Shown: positions 45,779 to 53,817 of the stretch, one piece after another
Position numbering within the stretch: the first letter of the stretch is position 1
Layout: the number at the start of each line of letters is the position of its first letter
Source of the DNA: CAWCBG01 sp963793845
GTDB taxonomy: Bacteria > Acidobacteriota > Terriglobia > Terriglobales > Acidobacteriaceae
Direction of reading: 5' to 3'
Assembly (NCBI GenBank): GCA_963793845.1
Contig: CAWCBG010000014.1
Location: 682,001-746,000, forward strand
DNA length: 64,000 nucleotides
Program-made: the position numbers and the translations under genes
The notes under the pieces: generated by a model
Database searches by the model: none
What the model was told of the DNA's origin: nothing
Seen by the model: only the letters and a program-made list of their open reading frames with translations

Positions 45779-46489
45779 TCAACGCAGCATGGCGGTGGGG
45801 GATCCGCTCTCGTGCAGCGGTGGTGAGGTGATGCCCATAAAAGTGGTTCCGGTAAATTTTCCGCTGGCATCAAAGTTCCAGTTGAACAGCGCCACGCCGG
45901 CGTGTGCGCAGGTCCGGCAGCCGTTCCGCAAAGGATAGGCCAGCGTGAACTGCACGCCACCGTTCGGTCCCGGCTGCGACTGCGGCCAGGTGGTTCCGTC
46001 ACGGTCACCCGGCCACAGCCCGACCTTGGGGAACTCGGTCTGCAAGGTTTGATACTGCAGGCTCTGTTGCAGGCCCTGGTGGTCGAGCAGCTTGAGATCT
46101 TCGGCGTTGACGATAGCGGGCGAGCCGTTCACCAGCAGCAGGCCATATTCCGATGTTGGGCGAAGCGGGTAAAGCACCCACGCGATGTCTACCGGGCCCA
46201 CGTGGTTGAAGCTGCTCATGAAGCCGGCTTCATGGACGACCTGGTAGAGGGCGTGGGAGAACGCGACTGCGGCGGTCGAGGCTCCCGCCTTCTGCATCTG
46301 GGCGGTAAAGCAGGCTTCGATATCGCTTTGGCTGCCACAGGCTGTTTTGGCGGCGGTCGCGAAGGAACCTGGACTGCTAACCCATGCCGATGACGGTCCA
46401 AACTTGCTGCCTTGCGCCATCAGGCGCGTCGGCGAGAAAGAAATGATGCTCAGTACGAGTAAGGCGGTGAACAGGAACGCTTTGCTCAT
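45779..46489 (-). CDS. Secreted protein with CxxC motif, paralogue B
   Basis: 236 residues from ATG 46489 (MSKAFLFTALLVLSIISFSP), with GGGAGCATCG upstream. Same blocks as paralogue A: WVLYPLRPTSEYG, LWPGDRDG, AYPLRNGCRTCAHAGVALFN and DASGKFTGTTFMG. It lacks the Pro-rich tail. The two genes are in tandem, 109 bp apart, so probably one transcription unit. Confidence 0.75.
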   Translation of the reverse strand: MSKAFLFTALLVLSIISFSPTRLMAQGSKFGPSSAWVSSPGSFATAAKTACGSQSDIEACFTAQMQKAGASTAAVAFSHALYQVVHEAGFMSSFNHVGPVDIAWVLYPLRPTSEYGLLLVNGSPAIVNAEDLKLLDHQGLQQSLQYQTLQTEFPKVGLWPGDRDGTTWPQSQPGPNGGVQFTLAYPLRNGCRTCAHAGVALFNWNFDASGKFTGTTFMGITSPPLHESGSPTAMLR

Positions 46490-46836
46490 CGATGCTCCCA
46501 GGAGTCGATTAAGGGACAAACGGTTGTAAATGCCTGCTGCAAGAATGTACCGCAGGTGGGGAAGCGAGGTCGAGCGCCTGTTAACCCCTTGCGATTGCCA
46601 TCCCGAGGGAGGACAGTGCGATGAAGCGTCAGGCGCGAATTTTGCCTGACGCAAGCACTGGCCGAGTCGAGGGACCTGCAGTCTGCGTGAGCCTGCACGC
46701 TGCCGGAAACGCAGGAATGCAAAATCCCTCTCAAGCTGAAGCCCGCTCGGGACAACAACAATTCAACCACTTAGACGCTGGCTTAAAGGCCAGGTCTACC
46801 CGAATCGGGCATTGCCAGGGATTTTTCAGCAGCCGT
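46490..46836. repeat. Intergenic region with repeats
   Basis: Holds CCCGAGGGAGGACAGTGCG and GTCGAGGGACCTGCAGTCTG (46600-46690), a GTCGAGGGACCTGCAG-type relative of the 48540 element, and a GGTCTACCCGAATCGGGCA stretch. No gene. Confidence 0.5.
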
Positions 46837-47832
46837 CTAGCTCACCAGCACGCCCGCGCCATCAATTTTGCTGACCTTCAGGAGCTGAAGCGCGCGATTG
46901 GCGTCTTCGAGCGCGAACGTCCGAACTTCGGTATGCACCGGAACCTCAGCGGCCAGATCGAGGAACTCGCGCGCATCCTGGCGGGTGCTGTTGGCAACGC
47001 TGCGCAACACGCGCTCGTGATAGAGCAACTCGTAGTCCATGGCCGGGATCTGGCTCATGGTGATACCCGCCAGCGCCAGGGTTGCACCCTTTCGCAACTT
47101 GCCCAGCGCTTCCGGCACTAACGAACCGGCAGGAGCGAAAATGATCGCTGCATCCAGTGGTTCGCCGGGATCATCTCTCGCATCCCCGGCCCATGCCGCG
47201 CCCAGCCGCAACGCCATCTGGCGATGCGCCTCGCCCCGGCTGAAGACGTACACCTCACAGCCCAGGTGACGGGCGAACTGCAACACGATGTGAGCCGAGG
47301 CTCCAAAGCCGAAGAGTCCGAGCCGTTCTCCGCGCTGCGCTCCACTCAGCCGGTAGGAACGATAGCCGATGATGCCGGCGCAGAGCAGTGGAGCGGCATT
47401 GGTATCCGAGAACGTGGGCGGGATGGGATAGGCAAAGTCTTCACCGACAACCGCGTATTCGGCATAGCCGCCATCCACGTTCAGGCCGGTGAACTGCGCA
47501 TGGTCGCAGAGGTTTTCCTGATGACGTTGGCAGAAGGCGCACGTCTGATCGGTGCGATGCAGCCAGGGAATGCCGACGCGGTCACCTTCGCGAAAGCGGT
47601 TTGCGCCAGTACCACGGGCTTCTACGATGCCGACGATCTGGTGGCCGGGGATGACCGGCAGCTTCGGCAGTGTAAGTTCGCCTTCCACCGTGTGCAGATC
47701 GGTGTGGCATACGCCGCAGCAGCGGACCGCGACACCAATCTGGCCGGCGGCGGGAACCGGCCGGGGAACCTCGCGCAGGACCAGCGGCGACCTTTCCACG
47801 GGAGCCGGTTTTTCGAGCACCATCGCGCGCAT
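46837..47832 (-). CDS. Zinc-dependent alcohol dehydrogenase, class MDR
   Basis: 331 residues from ATG 47832. Catalytic zinc ligands in CCGVCHTDLH and PGHQIVGIVE. The structural zinc lobe has CAFCQRHQENLCDHA (three Cys, with the fourth position less regular). The Rossmann motif is GLFGFGASAHIV. Close to the AdhP/YogA-like group that oxidises simple alcohols with NAD(P). No operon partner. Confidence 0.9.
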   Translation of the reverse strand: MRAMVLEKPAPVERSPLVLREVPRPVPAAGQIGVAVRCCGVCHTDLHTVEGELTLPKLPVIPGHQIVGIVEARGTGANRFREGDRVGIPWLHRTDQTCAFCQRHQENLCDHAQFTGLNVDGGYAEYAVVGEDFAYPIPPTFSDTNAAPLLCAGIIGYRSYRLSGAQRGERLGLFGFGASAHIVLQFARHLGCEVYVFSRGEAHRQMALRLGAAWAGDARDDPGEPLDAAIIFAPAGSLVPEALGKLRKGATLALAGITMSQIPAMDYELLYHERVLRSVANSTRQDAREFLDLAAEVPVHTEVRTFALEDANRALQLLKVSKIDGAGVLVS

Positions 47833-48044
47833 GGGAACCCAGTGAATCGTGGCTAGTGGTCAGTGAATCGTCGAATGCGCCGTTTCAGTGTTGATTGGTC
47901 AATGTCCCACTCGCTCTTCGCAGTCTAGTGCGGTCGATGGAAATTGGGCAAATCCGGCGAATCGCCGCTGTGAGCCGGCGAACCGGCGATCAGTGATGCA
48001 AATCACAGACCGGAGTGTCGTTAGCCCGGGAGAATAGCTTCAGC

Positions 48045-48518
48045 ATGAATTCGCGGCTCATAACGCGGAGAGTTTTGTCGCTGATGCTGGTCCTGGCCAT
48101 CGGCTTTTGGGCCGAAGCAGGGCTGGCGATTACCCCCACGGACGCTGCTGGCATGCGCTGTCATAGCCGAGCCATGCGCGCCGATCAGCCGGCAATCTCT
48201 TCCGAAGGGCAGGCCTCCTCTCCTCCCTCCGGGCCGAACGAGTACGCGGATGCCATGCCCTGTTGCCCGGCACAACCAGAAACTCTTCCGCGCAGCTGCG
48301 GAGAAATGCCTTGTTGTGCGGTGAGCGACATGCCAGTCCGGCCGTTGGCATTCCTGGTGGTAACCGGTACCTCCTTGTCGAAGCAGTTGAGTGCCGACGG
48401 CCCGGTAACTGGAATCCTTCCGCTACCCCAGTTGTATTCCACGCGCGCGGCGATACTGGCTGATGCCCCGCAATTTGTCCGGCCTATCACGGAAAAGAAA
48501 ACCGACCTCAGGATTTAG
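48045..48518 (+). CDS. Exported Cys-rich hypothetical protein
   Basis: 157 residues from ATG 48045 (MNSRLITRRVLSLMLVLAIG), signal peptide to about residue 30. The body has AMPCCPAQ and GEMPCCAVSDMP, two CC pairs spaced 16 residues apart, and several Met, compatible with soft-metal (copper, mercury) binding. The C-terminal third has LPQLYSTRA. Not recognised; a role in metal handling is a guess that its Cys-rich neighbour supports. Confidence 0.6.
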   Translation: MNSRLITRRVLSLMLVLAIGFWAEAGLAITPTDAAGMRCHSRAMRADQPAISSEGQASSPPSGPNEYADAMPCCPAQPETLPRSCGEMPCCAVSDMPVRPLAFLVVTGTSLSKQLSADGPVTGILPLPQLYSTRAAILADAPQFVRPITEKKTDLRI

Positions 48519-48534
48519 AGCGCCCTTCCCTTCA

Positions 48535-48667
48535 TTGGTTGTCATCCCGAGCGGAGCGGCGTAGCCGCATAGTCGAGGGACCTGCAGTTTGCTGGTCCTG
48601 GGATTCTCCGCTCCTGGTGAAAATGCGCGAGGCTTCTTCTTCGCACAACCGAAATCTTGAGGACGAT
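48535..48667. repeat. GTCATCCCGAGCGGAGCGGC repeat between the two Cys-rich genes
   Basis: GTCATCCCGAGCGGAGCGG, CGTAGCCGCATAGTCGAGGG and ACCTGCAGTTTGC, a relative of the pheT-type repeat. A long frame through it (from 48539) is not a real N-terminus. Confidence 0.65.
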
Positions 48668-49168
48668 ATGAAATCGAAAGCATTAGTAATTCTGAGCACA
48701 CTGGTTATGGCGCTGGGCTTGATGGCGCAGAACGCAACCCAATCCACACCCGCTCCGGCTTCGAACGACGCCAAGGCCTGCGCCTGTTGCGATCAGGCCA
48801 AGGCCCCCGACGGCAAGATGGCTTGCGAAAAGGGCAAAGGCTGCTGCGGCAAAGATGCCAAGTGCTGCGGCGGCGAGATGATGTCATCGAAGGATGGCAA
48901 AGCAGCCAAGGCTTGCCCCATGATGTCGAAAGACAAAAACGGCAAGATGGCCTGCTGCGCTGACGGCAAGTGCCCCATGATGGCCAAGGGCAAAGGCAAA
49001 GGCTGCTGTGGCGATAAATGCCCCATGGCAACAACCTCGTCCATCAACGCAAAACCTGATTGCTGCGTTAAAGGCGGTGCGTGCTGCGCCAAGGGCGGCG
49101 CATGCTGCATGTCCAGCGCCGTGGCCGCTAGCCACAGTTGCTGCGGCGGGCACTCGACCGCTGTGTAG
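48668..49168 (+). CDS. Exported cysteine- and methionine-rich, metallothionein-like protein
   Basis: 166 residues from ATG 48668 (MKSKALVILSTLVMALGLMA, signal peptide). The mature part has about 28 Cys, many as CC pairs in Gly/Lys spacers: CACCDQ, GKGCCGKDAKCCGGEMM, GKMACCADGKCPMM, KGCCGDKCPMA, CCVKGGACCAKGGACCM and SHSCCGGH. It contains several CPMM motifs as well. This is a soft-metal-binding composition unlike the small cytosolic metallothioneins in size and export. Copper or silver sequestration in the periplasm is the natural guess. Confidence 0.8.
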   Translation: MKSKALVILSTLVMALGLMAQNATQSTPAPASNDAKACACCDQAKAPDGKMACEKGKGCCGKDAKCCGGEMMSSKDGKAAKACPMMSKDKNGKMACCADGKCPMMAKGKGKGCCGDKCPMATTSSINAKPDCCVKGGACCAKGGACCMSSAVAASHSCCGGHSTAV

Positions 49169-49182
49169 TTAATCTGCTGTAG

Positions 49183-49219
49183 AAGAAAGGCGGCTCGCGA
49201 GGGTCGCCTTCTTTTATTT
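49183..49219 (+). terminator. Terminator after the Cys-rich protein
   Basis: AAGGCGgCTCGCGAGgGTCGCCTT-type stem followed by CTTTTATTT, 20 bp after the stop codon. Confidence 0.75.
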
Positions 49220-49246
49220 CAGTTCACGCGCTTCAATCTGCGACTG

Positions 49247-49303
49247 GCATCTTGAGCGGAGGTTCGCGTTCTTTGCGAACCGGAGTCGAAGGACCCCTAT
49301 CAC
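49247..49303. repeat. CATCTTGAGCGGAGGTTCGCG repeat
   Basis: CATCTTGAGCGGAGGTTCGC, inner palindrome GGTTCGCGTTCTTTGCGAACC, then GGAGTCGAAGGACCCCTATC. Near-identical to 36738-36797. Confidence 0.8.
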
Positions 49304-49869
49304 TCCGACACGTGTCCCATCGCCAGATAGCCCATGGGCTCGATGCCGAAGGCGTCGGCCACACGGTTGAAGAAAGCGAACATGGCCGCTATGAAGACCG
49401 CCTCGGCAAGTTGCTCTTCGCTCCAGCCGGCGGCACGCAACGGGTCGGTATCGGCGCGCGTGATCTTGTAGGCCTCGAAGGTGATCTTGCGAGCGAACTC
49501 CAGCAACAGGCGCTCGGGCTCGCTGAGCCCGGCGCCATCGAGATCGCCTCGCATAATCGCCTGTACTGTCTGGTCGTTGGCTCCCTGTTCACGCAGGAAG
49601 TAAGCGTGCGAGTCCAGTCAATACGGACAGCGGTTGAGCGACGATACGTAGCTGGCGATGGCCTCCTTTATGCGGCGGGTGAGGTGGCCATCGGAAAAAT
49701 GCACAGTGTCGGAAAACGCAATCACCTGTCGCAGAAAATCGGGCCGCGCACTGAAGCACTTCAGTATTCCTGGCATCTGGGTGCGACCGCGCAGAGCGCG
49801 CCACTCGTCATACACTTTCGCAACTTCACCTTGCGCTTCGGCGTCTTCCACCAGCTTGATGTTGGTCAA
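49300..49869 (-). CDS. AhpD-like carboxymuconolactone decarboxylase-fold selenoprotein (TGA at codon 84 read as Sec)
   Basis: Start TTG 49869 with ACAGGAGCAATC upstream. Codons 1-83 read MTNIKLVEDAEAQGEVAKVY ... IASYVSSLNRCPY, then TGA (49618-49620), then in the same frame LDSHAYFLREQGANDQTVQ ... MGYLAMGHVSE, 189 residues in all. The AhpD/CMD family has N-x-C-x-x-C-x-x-x-H at this place. Here it is NRCPY-TGA-LDSH, so TGA replaces the second redox Cys and the His is kept. A SECIS-like hairpin follows. Such proteins reduce peroxides or act as thiol oxidoreductases. A Cys-to-stop mutation cannot be excluded without a search for selA/selB/selC in the genome. Confidence 0.85.
49581..49600 (-). promoter_or_regulatory. 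Bacterial SECIS element
   Basis: On the minus strand CTTCCTG, loop CGTGAA, CAGGGAG: seven pairs (one G-U) and a six-base loop with G at its second position and GU inside. The loop begins 24 bases after the TGA, within the 16-37 range described for bacterial SECIS elements. Confidence 0.8.
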
Positions 49870-50369
49870 GATTGCTCCTGTACAGCAGATTCATTCACCA
49901 CGGAGGCACGGAGACACAGAGAAAAAGGAGACTGGGGGAAACGGGAGGAGGATCAAATCCCGCAGCTAAGGCTGACGCTTTACTTGTTGCGGTCTAAATT
50001 GTAGCTGTGGTTTCTCACATTTCATCCCGGTGTCTCTGTGCCTCTGTGGTAAACGAATGATTTGTTCTTCTCCGTGCTCTCCGTGTCCTCAGTGGTGGAT
50101 CTTCGTAGTCGGGCAAGTGAGTATCGCCCGCGAATTTCTCCTCCGTCAAGGAAAGCATGGAGGCGAGTCATCAGGATCAACATGCCTAGTATGTTTCAAC
50201 TATTGATAAGGCTGAGCGCAAACGGTCTAATCCCGAAGGGAATTCGTCGCAGTCCGCAAGTGGGGACGTACTGCCGACTTTGTGGGGTTGATCGCGCGTG
50301 GATGGCAAGGACGAGGGTTCCTCTATAATCAGCCTACCGCTCGCCATTCCGACCGAGGAGACTCCCCGA
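49870..50369. repeat. Intergenic region with inverted repeats
   Basis: CACCACGGAGGCACGGAGAC at 49897-49916 is complementary to GTCTCTGTGCCTCTGTGGT (50032-50050). A third relative CTCCGTGTCCTCAGTGGTGG follows at 50079-50098. No gene seen. GAGGAG at 50356-50361 serves the next gene. Confidence 0.65.
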
Positions 50370-53300
50370 ATGTTTGCTGCTGTGCGCCGTATTCTGCTTG
50401 GCGCGGTTGTGTGTTCGTTCGCGCTGACGGCGTGGTCCGCCGATGCAGCAGCCGTCCCTGCGAATGCCGCCAAGCTGAACAACCTGGGCGTCGCCTACAT
50501 GAACCAGCAACTGATGGCCAAAGCCGTGGAACAATTCGACGCCGCGATCAAGGCCGATCCGGCGCTGGCGACGGCGCAGTTGAACCGGGGAATCGCGTTG
50601 CTGAATCTGCAGAAACTTCCGGAGGCGCAGCAGGCGCTCGAAGCCGCCGCCGCGAAGGAGCCGAACAATCCGCGGGTGTGGTACAACCTCGGGCTGCTGC
50701 ATCGCTCGGAAGGCAAGACGCAGGACGCCCTCGACGACTTCCAGCGCGTGGTGAAGATCGACCCCAACGATCCCGACGCGCATTATTTTCTCGGCACGTT
50801 TTACACGCAGCTTCAGCAGTATGACAAGGCGATTGCCGAATTTCAGGAAGCCCTCACGCTGAATCCAGTTCATGCCTCCGCCGAGTTTGGACTGGCGCGA
50901 GCCTACCAGCGGTCGGGGAATGCTGAGGCTGCTCATCAGCACTTGTTGATCTTCGAACACCTCACGCGCGACCACATCTCCTCCGCCATGACGCTGAACT
51001 ACGGCGAGCAGGGCCGCTACTCGACGGCGCAGGATGTGATCAGCGCCGAGCCGCAGGTGGGTCCGATGATTCCGGTCACGCTCGTCGCACAGCCTATAGG
51101 GAAGACGGCAGACGCGATCTCCACTGAGGCGGGCGGCGGGGGCATGTGCATGATCGACACCAACGGTGACGGAAAGTACAGTCTGGTCACCGTCGGCGAT
51201 ACGTCTCCGCAGCCGATCCGGCTGTACCACAATGTGGGAGGCACCTGGACCGAGGTGCCGCCGAAAGAGAGCGGGCTGCAAGCTTCCGGCGAAGGTGTGA
51301 CTTGTGCGGCCGGCGATTTCGATAATGATGGCAAGGCCGATCTGGCGGTGGCGATGTCGGACCGCGTTGTGCTGTTTCGCAACCTGGGTAGCGGCAAGTT
51401 TGCCGACGTCACCAAGTCTGCGGGAATTCAGCCTGTCAACCATCCAAGTGGCATGACCTTCATCGATTTCGACCACGACGGCGATCTCGACCTGTTTGTC
51501 GCTGGGAAGGTGGGCGGCAGCGTCTTGTGGCGCAACAACGGGAATGGAACCTTCACCAACTGGACCAGCGAAACCGGACTGGGCGGCGAAGCGGGCGCTG
51601 CGATGTTGTCCGACATCAACAATGATCGTGCCGTCGATCTCGTGGTTGCCGGCACGGGGATTCCCACCGTGTATCTCAATCCCCGCGAAGGAAAATTCAA
51701 GCCCCTGCCGCTCTACGACGCATCTGCAAAACTTCCGCCGGCGGTTGGCGTGTATGTCTTCGACTTCGACAAAGATGGATGGATGGATGTGGCCGTCACC
51801 CATGCTGGCGCGCCGGGCGTAACCCTCTGGCGCAATGTGGAGGGCAAGCGCTTCGAGCGCGTTCCGCTGCCGATCAACGACGCGACGCGGGGCTGGGGAG
51901 TGACCGCGGTCGATATCGATAATGACGGCTGGCTCGACCTCGCCATGGTTGTGCAGACGGCGCAGGGACCGCAGGTTAGGGTGCTGCGTAATCGCGGACC
52001 GCAAGGCTTCGAGGATGTCAGCGCAGAAGCTGGGGCTCGACAAGGTCAACTTGACGGAGCCGCGTGCGCTCATCTCCGCCGATGTCTATGGCCACAACGC
52101 CTCTGACCTGATCGTTTCGCAACTTGGCGGCGATCCAGTCGTTCTCCGCAACGATGGCGCAAACAAGAATCATGCGCTGAAGCTGAACTTCAAAGGACTG
52201 GCCGACAATAAAACCGGGCTCGGAACCAAGGTCGAGGTCTTTGCCGGCGGCCTGTGGCAGAAGTTCGAAATCGCCGGTGGCTCAGGGCTGGGGCAGGGCC
52301 CGCCGGAAATCCTTGCCGGGCTTGGCAGCAACGATCACGTGGACATCGTCCGCATGCTGTGGCCGACGGGCGTCCTGCAGGACGAGATCGATGTTGCGAC
52401 CAGCAAGCCTGAGACGTTCGTCGAGCTTGACCGGCGCGGCAGCTCCTGTCCAACGCTCTTTGCGTGGAATGGCGAGAAGTATGAGTTCATCGCCGATGTG
52501 ATCGGCGCGGGCGTCGTGGGCCACTGGATTTCGCCGACCGCGAAGAACACGCCACGTCCCGACGAGTGGATCAAGATTGACGGCTCGAAACTGCAAGCGC
52601 GCGATGGCTACCTGAGCCTGCGCTTCGGCGAGCCCATGGAAGAGGTCAACTTCATCGATCAGCTGCGGCTGATTGCTGTTGATCATCCTGCGGGAACCGA
52701 GGTCTATCCCGACGAGCGTTTCCTGAACGATCCGCCATTTGCCTCAGGCCATCCGGTGATGACGTCGGCGCCGCGCGTTCCTGCCGGAGCCTGGGACGAT
52801 CAAGGGCGTGATGTGCTGCCCCTGCTAAGCAAGGCCGATCACCAGTACGTTCGCGACTTCACGAACCTGCAATATGCCGGCTTCGCCAACCGGCACACAC
52901 TGACGCTCGACCTGGGCGAATGGACGCCGCGCAATCCGCTGCGGCTGTTCATGACCGGCTTCATCGAGTACTTCAGTGCGACTTCGATGTACGCCGCATG
53001 GCAGGCGGGCTTGCAGCCTGAGTCGCCGCACGTCGAGGCGCAGCTGCCAGACGGCTCGTGGAAGCGCGTGATTGACGACATGGGATTCCCCGCCGGTTTG
53101 CAGCGCACCATCACGGTGAACCTCACCGGCAAGTTGCCGCCGGGAACGCGACACATCCGCATCGTGACCAACCTGCAGATTTACTGGGACCAGGTGCTGG
53201 TGGATAACGGTCCCCAGCGGGTGAACCAGCTACACACAACCGAGTTGCAACTGGCGGGAGCGACGCTGGGCTTCCGCGGCTATCCCCAGCAGGTGGACGG

Positions 53301-53817
53301 CGCAACGCCCGGCGACCTTACTTACCGCTACGAAAATGCCAGTGCGACGGGACCTTTCTCGCGCGAGCGCGGAAGCTATACCCACTATGGCGACGTGACT
53401 TCTCTGCTGACCACGGTGGACAACCACTTCGTGATCTTCGGCACTGGCGAGGACATCGACGCCGAGTTCAGCACGGCATCGCTGCCGGCGCTGCCCACAG
53501 GCTGGAAGCGCGATTATTTCTTCTATGCCAATGGCTACGTAAAGGACATGGACTTCTATGAGGCGTCGCCTTTTACGGTAGCCGACATTCCGTTCCACGG
53601 CATGACTTCGTATCCCTATCCGGCTGCCCAGCATTATCCGGGAGATGCTGCGGCCACGGAATACCGGCTGGACTGGAATGACCGTTACGAGTCCGGCGCG
53701 ACTGATGCGACGGAATATCGGTTCCACTATCGGCCTCGCACCGTCGATCCCGAACCTCTGCTACCTGCAACTATGATTCAACCGGAAAGCACGGGAGCAT
53801 CAGGCGCGCAAAGATGA
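50370..53817 (+). CDS. Exported TPR and FG-GAP (CRTAC1-like) protein (one frame change near 52030)
   Basis: About 1149 residues from ATG 50370 (MFAAVRRILLGAVVCSFALT, signal peptide). Residues about 30-195 are four or five TPRs (AVEQFDAAIKADPALATAQL). About 245-560 are FG-GAP repeats with Ca-binding loops (DTNGDGKYS, DFDNDGKAD, DFDHDGDLD, DFDKDGWMD, DIDNDGWLD). The frame breaks at GAAGCTGGGGCTCGAC; removing one G gives SAEAGLDKVNLTEPRALISA and the ASPIC-like C-terminal part follows (GLGTKVEVFAGGLWQKFEIA), then a long region without a family I know. It overlaps the next gene by 4 bp (ATGA), so the two are translationally coupled. It acts outside the cytoplasm. Confidence 0.85.
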
